Shown here: positions 36,365 through 48,049 of the stretch, one piece after another
How positions within the stretch are numbered: position 1 is the first letter of the stretch
Layout: every line of letters begins with the position of its first letter
NCBI GenBank assembly: GCA_033065855.1
Contig: JAVXUO010003001.1
Location: 1,922,001 to 1,986,000 of the forward strand
Reading direction: 5' to 3'
DNA: 64,000 bases
From: Escallonia rubra
Taxonomy: Eukaryota > Streptophyta > Magnoliopsida > Escalloniales > Escalloniaceae
Notes under the pieces: generated by a model
Told to the model about the DNA's origin: nothing
What the model saw: the letters and a program-made list of their open reading frames with translations, nothing else
Database searches by the model: none
Translations under genes and position numbers: made by a program

Positions 36365-37674
36365 TTAGAATTCATGATAAGCTCCCTACTAATTCCCTTA
36401 GAAAGACTAGAGGAATGACTGACTCTAGTTTATGCCCTAGATGTAACAGATTTGAGGAAACCACGTTACATGTTCTGTGGAATTGTTCCCACGCCATGAA
36501 CATCTGGAATAAAACCATTGACCACAGGCAGTTACAACATCTTCAAAATCTGCAGATAGTTCCTTGGTTTTGGAAAGGGGTCCTCTTATTTGATAAGCAC
36601 AACTTTAGCCCTCCTTGGAAAACTCTTTTTATATCTATTATGTGGACTAACTGGAAATGCAGGAACAAAAGTGTCTTTGACAACAAATACATCAGCCCTT
36701 CGGAAGCCCTATATTCCAGCCACGTGTTTGCAAGGGAAGTTACTGAAGCTTTCAAAGTCTCTATAAAGAAAAATGTTAACAGCACATGGAGGCGGTGACC
36801 GGCGAGGCTGTGGTCCCGTGAGAGAGATGCGAGCAGAGCAGACGGAGAAAGAAGAACTAATGTTCCTTCTCTTGATTTGGCAAATGTTTTCCCATATTGC
36901 TGCTAGGAAGATTCGAAGCCAAGATCACTTAAGTGAGCCTTCATTCTCCCATGAAAAGAGGCGTAAAAAAGAGCTTTTAGCTCTTTTGGAAAACCCACTT
37001 CCTCTTTTTAAAGAGGTGGACTTCTTTAAAAAGAGGTACCACTACCAAACACCCCAATTTTTTGGATTTCTCTCCAAATTTTAAAATTGAGCAAAAAAAG
37101 AGGTGAAGAAATGGCCGTCAAACGGCCCCTTAGTTGATTATTTGGAAATTCCCAGATGCAGGATTCATGAAAGTCAATACTGATGGAGCAACCAAAGGCA
37201 ACCCAGGCCAAAGCGGATATGGAGGAATAGCTAGAAATGACCAAGGAAAATGGATAGAAGGTTTTTATGGAAATATCGGACAAAGCAACAGCCTAAATGC
37301 TGAATTATGGGGAGTTCACAGAGGCCTTATGACCATAAGAGAAAGAAACTGGGGGAAAGCTACTCTCGAGACGGATTCTACCTCTATCCTCCAACTGATT
37401 TTGGAACAAAACACTCAGAACCACCCACTCAGAGCACTGGTGGAGGACTGCCGAAAATCATCAAGCAAATGGGAAGCGTTCTAACGCACACAATGCGTGA
37501 AGGAAATCAATGTGCGGACTATTTGGCGAACCTAGGTGTTGGACAAAACGAGAAGTATGTCTTGCGAACTGTCTTAGCCTTGTTTTGGCTGACCTGTGTG
37601 GAGTGGCTCATGTGAGGCACTCCGAGTAGTATGTCTTGCATTTCTTTTGCCTTTGTAGCCAAAAAAAAAAAAAT
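36365..37674 (+). mobile_element. 5'-truncated L1-type LINE (zf-RVT and RNase H) with poly-A and target duplication
   Basis: Perfect 15-bp flanking duplication ATTCAAGAATGTCCT (36350-36364 and 37675-37689), with an A-run of about 13 at the 3' end. ORF 1, to 36798, has the zf-RVT pattern LCPRCNRFEETTLHVLWNCS and TLFISIMWTNWKCRNKSVFD. After a nested insertion, 37134-37484 has RNase H: FMKVNTDGATKGNPG, GYGGIARNDQGKWIEGFYGN, a LNAELWGVHRGL motif with the catalytic Glu, and ETDS. The last Asp motif lies in another frame (NQCADYLANLG near 37510). Inserted dead-on-arrival by target-primed reverse transcription. Confidence 0.9.
36790..37132. mobile_element. Nested non-autonomous element inside the LINE
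   Basis: It splits the LINE between the zf-RVT and RNase H parts. The segment 36905-37132 (GAAGCCAAGATCAC onward, ending GCCGTCAAACGGCCCCTTAG) is related to the inner arms of the 31545-33535 element, sharing AGAGCTTTTAGCTCTTTT- and CCAAACACCCCAATTTTTTG-type blocks. The left border and target duplication are not resolved. Confidence 0.55.
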
Positions 37675-37894
37675 ATTCAAGAATGTCCTCTCTTTCCCGA
37701 ACATAATTTCTTTTCTTTCTCTTTCTGTTCCTCCGTTTCAATTCTGGCAAATTAGACCCGCAGAACTCCATAAACGAACCAGCAAGTTAACCATGGCACC
37801 TCCTCAGTCTTCACCGATATACTGCAGAATTCGAAGAGTGCCTTTCTCGCTCGCAATATTGAAAAGCATTAAACCCAACCCCCCCCCGTCTCTT

Positions 37895-38378
37895 TAGAAA
37901 TCTCTCTCTCTCTCTCTAAAATCTATCTTTCTGCCCCCCACCTCTATCTGATGGCAATTCTTTGTCAGTTTACCGCTCAAACACTAAACGTATTTTGGAT
38001 TTCAATCTGTAGCTAAGCGGCGTGATTCTTTATAAAGAAAGGATGTGAGAAGTGATTCAAGATTCAAGAATTCCCTCTCTCTACCTAACAGATTTCTTCT
38101 CTTTCTCTCTCTGTTCCCCCGTTAGAAATCTCTCTCTCTCTCTCTCTCTCTCTAAAATCTATCTTTCTGCCCCCCACCTCTATCTGATGGCAATTCTTTG
38201 TCAGTTTACCGCTCAAACACTAAACGTATTTTGGATTTCAATCTGTATTTTGGATTTCAATCTGTAGCTAAGCGGCGTGATTCTTTATAAAGAAAGGATG
38301 TGAGAAGTGATTCAAGATTCAAGAATTCCCTCTCTCTACCTAACAGATTTCTTCTCTTTCTCTCTCTGTTCCCCCGTT
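37895..38378 (+). promoter_or_regulatory. Tandem promoter/leader copies P2 and P3
   Basis: Two direct copies start TAGAAATCTCTCTCTC at 37895 and 38123 (offset 228). Each has CAATTCTTTGTCAGTTTACC, then TATAAAG (38031, 38286) in CTTTATAAAGAAAGG, then about 30 bp on GATTCAAGATTCAAGAATTC and a CT-rich leader. P3 carries an extra ATTTTGGATTTCAATCTGT duplication. They are nearly identical, so the doubling is recent. The TATA box followed by a CT-rich leader is typical of a plant pol II core promoter. Confidence 0.7.
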
Positions 38379-38458
38379 TCAATTCTGGCCAATTAATCCC
38401 ACAGAACTCCATTGCCGAACCAGCAAATTAACCATTGCCACGTCTTCAGTTCACCGAT

Positions 38459-38513
38459 ATGCTACAGAGACTCAACCGCCGCAATCGCAACAGCGCACCA
38501 GATGGAAGACAAG
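38459..38513 (+). CDS. Candidate first coding exon of an unidentified gene (18 codons)
   Basis: It lies downstream of promoter copy P3. The ATG at 38459 opens MLQRLNRRNRNSAPDGRQ and reaches a plausible donor, CAAG|GTGATTT, at 38513 (phase 1). The parallel place in P1 (37793) has a different ATG, MAPPQSSPIYCRI, and a different frame, so one or both may be non-coding. I do not recognise the peptide. No second exon could be supported before the satellite begins; a further one could lie beyond the window. Confidence 0.3.
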
Positions 38514-39479
38514 GTGATTTCTTGTTTTTACATTCTCTCTGTCTCGATTCAAGATTTATTAATTGCTGCTTTTTTTGGTGGTTAATTCTACCCGACTTGA
38601 CCAGTTCATTCCCGATCTGGAACCAAGGGTTTTGCTCCCCCCTCAAACATGTAGAGGTAACCGGTTGATCTTTGTTAGAATTGGGGCTTTACTCTGTACA
38701 TAGGAAAATTGTAGTGCTGGATATTATTTGTATGAATGAATGATTTGGGTTATCATGGGACATTATCTACCTGTGAGGAAAGGAGTCTGGTCTGGGGTCG
38801 AGCCTTGGTTATTTTACGTGCTTTCAGGCGTTTGGTCAAGAACCTTCAATAGCAGGGCTGATTATTTCTACTCCTTGAATTTTGTTAGTATTTTTGGAGC
38901 TTTAGAAGCTAGGGTAGAGCGTCATTTGCTTGGAAGCATGCCCCAAGATAACACCTGCAGATTTGGGGTCTTCTAGCGGTTGGAGTTCATGCTCGAATTC
39001 CCCCCAATTGGAATATGATGCTTTTTGTTGACACGTATACGTGCTGCGCGTGTATGCGTATGCAAGCGAGCGCCTATTCAGATAATGCATTTTGATTAAA
39101 CAATTGACAATTTTTTTTTTTTTTAATCATGGTTTATCTGTGAATCAACTTTTAAGCAAATTCGTTAATTTCTCCCGTTGGTACTTAATGGATGCACCAT
39201 TGGACGTTCCGTATGTTGGAAATGCTTTCTAAGTGAAAAAAAACCTTGATTCTTCAGAATTAGAATTTGGGAAATGTGGGACTTTTCAACTAGGTAGAGG
39301 TTGGGGAGGTCCGAGATATGTATTCTATGTAGGGAAGTGGAGAAGGACTTACATCCTAGAAGAAAAAAAAACTCAGTTCTCCACCACCGTTAGTTTTGTT
39401 GAAATATTGCTATCTTGTTATCTTATTTAGTTTTTATATCTTTGTATGTCGTATCTAATATTTAATTGGCTTATTTTCC
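38514..39479. other. Unassigned stretch between the candidate exon and the satellite
   Basis: Either the first intron of the candidate gene or intergenic DNA. A piece at 38588-38656 is open and ends in a possible donor (GTAGAG|GTAACC) but has no recognisable protein. It becomes T-rich toward 39420. Confidence 0.4.
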
Positions 39480-42400
39480 TTTATTTGATATAATACTTCT
39501 TAATTTTCTTCTTGTTGTACATATCATATTAAAAGTTCATTCCAGTATTACTTTTTGTGATGCTTCATAACTTCTTCATATCACATTTTGCCTCTCCACT
39601 TCTTTTAACCTCAACACTACATAATTGATTGTTTATTACTACTTTTTAAACTATTCTTCAATATTTTAACGTGTTTTACCCTCATACTTTTTCGATTTTA
39701 TCACTCTTCATCTTTTCCGAAACTTCATATTTCGATTAAATGACTTTTTATTCGTGATATATTATGTTTTTCTTTTCCACTTCTTTTACCCACGTTATGT
39801 AGCTGATTTTTTTTATTACTTTCCTTTTTCACCGTTCTTCCATTATTATCGTGATTGAATCTCAGACGCTTTCCCTTTATTTGATAAAGTATTTCTTATT
39901 TTTCTTCTTGCTTCTAGATATTATATTAAATGTCCATTTTGTATTACTTTTTGTAATGCTTCATAACTTCTTCATATTACATTTTGCCTCTCCACTTCTT
40001 TTATCCTCGTTATGTAGTTGACTGTTTATTACTACTTTTTTAATCATTCTTCAATATTTTGACGTGTTTTAGCGTTAGGTATTTTCCTTGTTTGCACTCT
40101 TCATCTCTTCTAAGACTTCATATTTCAAGTGTACTGTTTTTATTTTAATCGTGGCTTATGTTCTACATGTTTTTAGATGACTTTGTATTCTTGGTATATT
40201 TTATTTTTCCTTATCACATTTTATCCAAATTATGTAGTTGATTTTTTGTTACTTATCTTTTTTACAGTTCTTCGTTTTTTAACGTGTTTGCATTTCTGAC
40301 GCTTTTGTTTTTCCACTCGTCATCATTTCCAAATCATTATATTTTTAATAAACTGTTTTGTTTTAGCTTTGATTTATTTTCTACGAATTTTCAAATGACT
40401 TATAGTATTCTCGGTATATTTGTTTTTTCTTTGCCACATCTTTTACCCACATTATGCACTTGAATTTGTTTATTACTTTTTTTCACTGTTCTTCAATTTC
40501 TTTACATGTTTCTTTCTTGGATGCTTTTGATTTTCTTCATATTTATATTTTTAATACAGTGTTTTATTTTAGCCTTAATATACTTTTCACATCTTGTTAA
40601 ATGATATTTTTTGTATATATCTCTTTTCCTTTCCACTTCTTTTACCCATATGATGTATTTTTATTTTTTATTACTTTCTTTTTTCATCATTGTTTAATTT
40701 TATGTTATGGTGTTTCGTCCTCATGTTCTTTCGCTTTTTCACTCGTCAATCTTTTTCGAATCTTTATATTTTCAATAAACTTTTTTATTTTGACATTGGC
40801 TTATTTTACACGTGTTTTAAAATGACGTAATATTCTTTGTTTATTCCTTCCCACTCCTTTTACTCATATTATATAATTAATGTTTTTATTCCCTTTTTTT
40901 TTTAATTTCTTGACGTGGTTCTGTCAGCGGCACTTTTGATTATCCTTTTTATTCTTCATCTTTATACTTGTAATAAACTGCTTTATTTTGGCCTTGTTCA
41001 TTTTTTTTCACGTGTTTTAAATGATTTGATATTTTTTGTATAGACTGTTTTCCCTTTTCACTTCTTTTCCCCACATTATGTATTTTTTATTACTTTCTTT
41101 TTTCACCGTTCTCCATTAGTATCCCATATTTTGCTTTGCCTTTCTACTTTTTTAAGTGAAATTATGTAGGTGATTTTGTAATACTTTTATTTTATAGTTC
41201 CTCAATTATTTTAATGTGTTTCAGCATGCTTCTGCTTTTTCACTCTTTATCTTTTTCGAATCTTTATATTTTTATTCTTTGACTCACATTTTGTAGCTAT
41301 TTTTTTTATCACTTATTGTTTGTTATAGTTCTTTAATTTCTTAACGTGTTTTTAGCTCATATTCTTTTGCTCCTCTTCATCTTTTTCAAATCTTTATATT
41401 TTTATTAAACTGTTTATTTTGGTCTTTCCTGTTTTTTTTCTTTTGTGTGTGTTTTCAAATGAGTTAATATCTTGGTATAGACTGCTTTTCTTTTTCACTT
41501 CTTTTACTTACGCAATTTATTTTATTTTGTTGTTACTTACATTTACTTTTCTCACCGGTCTTTGACTTTTAACGTATTTCTGGTTTAGACGCTTTCACAT
41601 TTTAACCCTCCATCTCTCTCGAATCTTTATATTTTGTAGTAAATTATTTTATTTTTGCCTTGGGTTATTTTCTACGTATTTTCAAATGATTTGGTATTCT
41701 TGGCATATTTTGTTTTCCATTTCCACTTCTTTTACCAACATTGTGTAGTTGATATTTTTACTATTATCCTTTTTATCGTGTTTTGATTTTTTAAATTGTT
41801 TTTATCTCGTATGCTTTCACTCTTCTACTCTTTATCTTATTCATGTACTTATATATTAGTAAACTATTTTATTTTGGCCTTGGCTTATTTTACGTGTTTT
41901 CAGATGACTTAGTCTTCCTAATATAATTTGCTTTTGCTTTTCATTCCCACTTTTTCACCCACATTGATTTTTTTTTAAAAATATTTTCTTGTTATCTCGT
42001 TCTTCAATTATTTAAGGTGTTTTTGTCTTAGATGCTTTCACCTTTCCGCTATTCTTGATTTTTGAATATATACATTTTCAGTGAATTATTTAATTCTGAC
42101 CTTGGCTTGCTCTTTACGGGTTTCAAATAGTATTATTGTTATATTTTGTTTTTCTTCACCACTTTTTTACCCACATTGTGTATTTGATATTTTTATTAAT
42201 TTTTTTCGTCATTCTTCAATTTCTTAATGTGTTTATATCTTTGACACTTTCGATTCTCCACATCTTTTTCAAATTTTTACTATTTTTTGTTTGCTTTTGA
42301 TTTTGCTTATTTTCTACTTGTTTATAGTAATTGGTATATTTTCTATATTGCTTTTCCTTTCCACTTCTTTTACCCACGTGATGTATTTTATTTTTTTGTC

Positions 42401-42749
42401 ACCCTTTTTTAACTGTTCTTTAATATTTCACTTGTTTTTACCTTGAACTCTTTTGATTTTTCACTTCTCATTTTTTTCAATTCTTTATACTTTCATTAAA
42501 AAAAAATATTTTTGGCCTAATTTATGTTATGTAGTTGATTTTTTTTTTACTTTTCTTTTCAGGGTTCTTATTTTTATAACGTGTTTGTACCTCTGACGCT
42601 TTCATTTTTTTCTCTCTTCATCTTTTTGAATCTTTACATGTTCAGTAAACTGTTTCGTTTTGGCCTTGGCTTATTTTCAACGTGTTTTTAAATAATTTAG
42701 TATCCTTAGTATATTTTATTTTTATTTTCACTTCATTTACCAAGATTAT

Positions 42750-45700
42750 GTAGCTAATTTCAAATGACTTGGTATCCCAGTAAACTTTAATTTTTATTTC
42801 CATTTTTTTTACCCACATTATGTAGCATATTTTGTATTACTCACTATTTTATCCTTCTTCAAATTTTTATGTGTTACCGCTTCATAGTCTTTCATTGTTC
42901 GACTTTATCATTTTTAAATCTTTATATTTCATTAAACTTATTTATTTTGGCATTTGCTTACTTTCTACGTGTTTTCAAATGATTTAGTATTCCTAGTATA
43001 TTTTAATTTTAATTTTCGTTTTCACTTCTTTTATCCATATTATGTAATATATTTTTTACTATTTTTTTTCGTTCTTCTTCAATTTAAAATGTGTTTTACC
43101 TCACATTCTTACGTTTTTTATTTCCTCAACTTTTTCGAATCTTGATATTTTTAGTAAATTTTTTTAGTCTGACATTTGCTTAGTCTTTACTGTTATTCAG
43201 TGCTTTAGTGTTCTTGGTATATTTTGTTTTTTCTTACCATTTCTTTTACACACATTATGTAGTTGATTTTTTGATAAATTTTTCTTCATTATTTTTCAGT
43301 TTCTTAACGTGTTTCCGTCTCCAATGCTTTGAGTTCCCCTCATCTTTTCATCATCTTCATATTTAGAGTAAACCGTTTAATTTTGGCCTTTGCTTATTTT
43401 TATGTGTTTTCAATTGATTTGATATTTGTTGTGTGGATTGATTTTGCTTTCTACTTCTTTTACACACATGATGTATTTTATTTTATTTTTACTTTTTTTC
43501 ACCGTTTTTATTTTTTAACATGTTTTTAACTCGTATTCTTTGGCGTTACCCCTACTCATCTTTTTCAAATCTTTATATTTTCAATAGACATTTTTATTTT
43601 GCTGGTATTAGTCTTTACGTGTGTTAAATTGATTTGGTATTCTTCGTATATTTTACTTTTCATTCTCTCTTCTTTTACCCATACTCTATAGTTGTTCTCT
43701 CTCTCTCTCTCTCTCTCTCTTTTTACTTTCTTATTTCATTGTTTTTCAACTTTCAAATGTATTTCAGTGTCAGACAGTTAGCTTTTCAGCTTTTCATCTT
43801 ATCCAATTCTTTATATTTTCAGTAAATCATTTTTTTTTTGCCTTGAATTCTTTTCTACGTGTTTTCAAATGACTTCATACTCTTGTTATATTTTATTTCA
43901 CCTTTCCACTTCGTGTATCTACAATATGTATTTTTTTTAGCACTTCTCCTTTTCACCTTTCTTTGATTTTTAACGTGTTTCTATCTCAGACTTTTTTGTT
44001 TTTCTACTGTCGCGTTTTATCAAATCTCTATATTTTTAGTATGTTATTTAATTTGGCCTTTGCTTAATTTCTAAGTGTTTTCAAATGGCTTGGTATTTTT
44101 GGAATATTTTATTTTTCATTCCCACTTTTTTTACGCATATAATGTAGTTGACTTTTTATTACTCAATTTTTTTGTCGTTCTTCAATTTTCCAATGTGTTT
44201 CTTCCTCATATGCTTTTTCTTTTCCACTCTTTGATCATTTTTAAATCTTTATACTTCAAGTAAACTACTATTTTTTGGCCTTGCCTAATTTTTTGTCATA
44301 TTTCCAAATACGTGGTATTCATAGTATATTTTGCTTTTCCTTATCACTTCTTTTATTACTTTATGCAGTTTATTTTTTACTCTTCTTTTTCACCATTCTT
44401 CGATCTTTAACGAGTTTGTACTTCTGATGCTTTCGCTTTTCCAATTATTTATCTTTTGAAATTTATTTTATATATCTATATATATATTTTAAAATGTTTT
44501 ATTTGGGCTTTGTTTTTGTTTTTACATGTTTTAAAATGACTTGATATTCTTGGTGTATTTTGCTTTAGCTCACAAGTTCTTTTATCCATATTGTGTTTTT
44601 AAATTTATCTTCTTTCTTCAATTTTTAACGTTTTTGTAGCTCTTACGCTTTCGCTTTTCACTCTTTGTCCTTTGAAATTATTATCTTTTTAGTTAACTAT
44701 TTTATTTTTGCCGTTGCTTATTTTTTACATGTTCGCAAATGACTTGGTATTCTAGTAAATGTTAATTTTCATTTGCACTTCTTTTACCCACATTATTTAC
44801 TATATTTGTTATTACGTGTTTTTTATTTTTTTAAATCTTTATATTTTTAATAAAGTGTTTAAGTTTAGTCTTGACTTATTTTATTACGAACTTTCAAATG
44901 ACTTGGTATTCTTGGTATATATTATTTTTCTTTGTCACTTCTTTTACCCACATTATGTAGTTCATTTTGTTTATTAATTTTTTAAATAGTCGTTCTTCAA
45001 ATTTTTAACGTGTTTTTGTCTTCGATGCTTTTGATTCTCTTCATGTTTATATTTTTAATCAAGTGTTTTATTTCAGCCTTAACTTAATTTTCACGTGTCT
45101 TTAAATGATATTTTGTATATAATACTTTTCCTTTCCACTTTTTTTTTCCTTTATAATGTAATTTAATTTTTTATTACTTTCTTTTGTCATCATTGTTTAA
45201 TTTTCTTTTATGGTGTTTCGGCCTCGTATTCTTTCGCTTTTTCACGCCTCTCTTCTTCGATTCTTTATATTTTCGGTTAACTTTTTTATTTTTAACCTTG
45301 ACTTAGTGTATACGTGTTATTGAAATGACTTAATATTATTCATATATTTTGTTTTTTCCTTTCCACTTCTTTTATCTACATTATGCAATTGATTTTTTTA
45401 TTAATTTTTTTTCTAATTTCTTAACGTGTTTTTGTTACCGGTGCTTTCGATATCCTTTTGATTCTCCTCATTTTTTTATTTACAGTAAATTGTTTTATTT
45501 TGGTCTTAACTTTTTTTTCCTCCGTATTTCTATTGATTTGGTTATTTTTATATTGACTATTTTCCTTTTCACTTCTTTTATCCTCATGTATTATAGTTTT
45601 TTACTACTTTCTTTTCACCCTTCCCCATTTTTTGACGTGTTTCCATCTCTTACGCTTTCGCCATTCTACTTTTCATCTTTATACTTAATAAAGTGTTTTA

Positions 45701-47960
45701 TTTTGCCCTCGGCTTATCTTACTTAGTTTCAAGTGACTCTAGTATCTTGGTATACTTTGCTCTGCCTTCCCACGTTTTTAACCGATATTATGTAGTTAAT
45801 TTTTTACTACTTTCATTTTTTTACTATTCTCGAATTTTTTAACGTGTTTTTGCTTCAAGCGCGTTCACTTTTCCACTGTTTATCTTTTTTGAATTTTTAT
45901 ATTTTTAATAAACTGTTTATTTTGGCTTGGCTTGGCTTATTTTTTTTTAAGTATTTTCAGATGACTTGGTATTCTTTTTTATGTTGTTTTTCCTTTCCGG
46001 TTCTTTGACTCACATTATTTAGTTATGGTTTTATCACTTATTATTTTTTATCGTTCTTCAATTTCTTAATGCGTTTTTACATCATTTGTTTTCGCTCCTT
46101 TTCATCTTTTTTGAATTTTTATATTTTTATTAAACTGTTTTATTTTGGTCCTTGCTTTTTTTTAAAAAATGACTTGATATCTTCGTATGTACTGCTTTTC
46201 CTTTTCACTTCTTTTACCTACATTTTTTATATTGTTTTTACTTACTTTTTGAGCCGTTCTTCAATTTTTAACGTGTTTCTCCCTCAGATGCTTTCATTTT
46301 TCTACACTACATCGTTTTTGAATCTTTAAACTTTGTTGTAAACTGTTTATTTTTGGCCTTGGTTATTTTCTATGTATTTCAATTGATATGGTATTCTTTT
46401 CATATCTTTTTATTTCCACTTCTTTTACTGCATTGTGTAGTTGATATTTTTTATCGTTACCCTTTTTACCGTGTTTTAATCTTTTTCATTGTTTTTGTCT
46501 CATATGTTTTCACTTTTCTACTCTTCATTTTTTTCATATATTTGGCCTATGTGTTTTTCAATTGACTTGGTCTTCCTGGTATATTTTACTTTTGCTTTTG
46601 CTTTTCCTTTCCACTTTTTTAACCCACAGTATGTAGTTAATTTTTTAATATATTTTTATTCAGTTATTAAACTTATTTTTGTCTTAGATGCTTTCGTCTT
46701 TCCACTCTTCTGAAATTTTTGAATCTTTACATTTTTAGTAATATGTTTTATGTTACCTTGGGTTGTTTTATATGTGTTTCAAATGACATAGTTTTCTTGG
46801 TATATTTTATTTTTCTTTACCACTTTCTTTACCCACAAGTAATTGATATTTTTATTACTTTTTTTTCATCGTTCTTCAATTTAGTAACGCGTTTCTATCT
46901 CCCATGCTTTCGATTCTCATCATCTTTTCCGAATCTTTTATGTATTTTCTACGTGTTTTAAAATGATTTGGTACTTTCGATATATGTATTGCTTTTCCTT
47001 TCCTCTTTTTTTAACCCACATGATTTTTTTGTCACTTTATTTGTTACTGTCCTTCAATATTTACACTTGTTTTTCCTCTCTTTCATTTTTTCACTTCTCA
47101 TCCTTTTCAATTCTTTATATTTTCATTAAACATTTTTCATTTTTTCCTTGATTTATGTTATGTAGTTGATTTTTTTTTACTTTTTTTCAGTTTTATTCTA
47201 TTTCTAATTCGTACATTTTCAATTCTTTATATTTTCATTAAACTTTTTTCATTTTTAAATTTTCAGTAAACTGTTTCATTTTGGCCTTGGCTTATTTTCA
47301 ACGTGCTTTTAACTGATTTTGTATTCTTAGTATATTTTACTTTTCATTTCCACTTCATATACCCAAACTAAGTAGTTAATTTTTTAGTACTCTTTTTTTT
47401 GTCGCCGTTATTTAATTTTTTTAGCATGTTTTTTTAATTTCTTTTCCTCTTCTTCGTTTTTCGATTTTTAACGGGCTTTACCTCAGACACTCTTGCTTTT
47501 TCACACTTCATCATTTTGAATTTTTATATTTTAGTCAACTCTTTTATTTTGGCGTTGGTTTATTTTATACATGCTTTCAAATGACTTAGTATTCTTTATA
47601 TATTTTATTTTTTCCTTCCACCTCGTTACCCACATTACGGAGTCACATTTTTTATTACTTTTATTTTTTCATTCTTCTTCAATTTCTTAATGTTTCTGCC
47701 TCAAAGGTTTTTGCTTCTCCACATAGTTTTTGAATCTTTATATTTTCAGTAGACTTTTTATTTTGGCCGTAGCTTATTGTTTACGTCTTTTCAAACAACT
47801 TGAAATTCTTGGTATATTTTGCTTTTGCTTTTACGCTTCTTTACCCACATTATGTAGTTGATTTCTTTATTATCGTCCTCAATTTTTTTAACGTGTTTCC
47901 GTCTCAATCGCTTTCGGTTTTCAACCCTTCATTTTTAAAAAAGTGCTTAAATTTTTAGTA
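42750..47960 (+). repeat. Higher-order repeat copy A of the satellite
   Basis: Its series of variant monomers is repeated in the same order in the next block. Matched landmarks: a TTTAGAGTAAACCGTTTAAT variant at 43362, a CTACGAACTTTC-type variant near 44885, ACCTTGGGTTGTTTT near 46755, and a GGAGTCACATTTTTTATTAC variant near 47638. Confidence 0.7.
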
Positions 47961-48049
47961 AATTATTTATTGTGGTCTTGCCTTATTTTCTACTTCTTTC
48001 CACTTTTTTAAACTGAAATTATGTAGTTGATTTTTAATACTTTTTTTAA

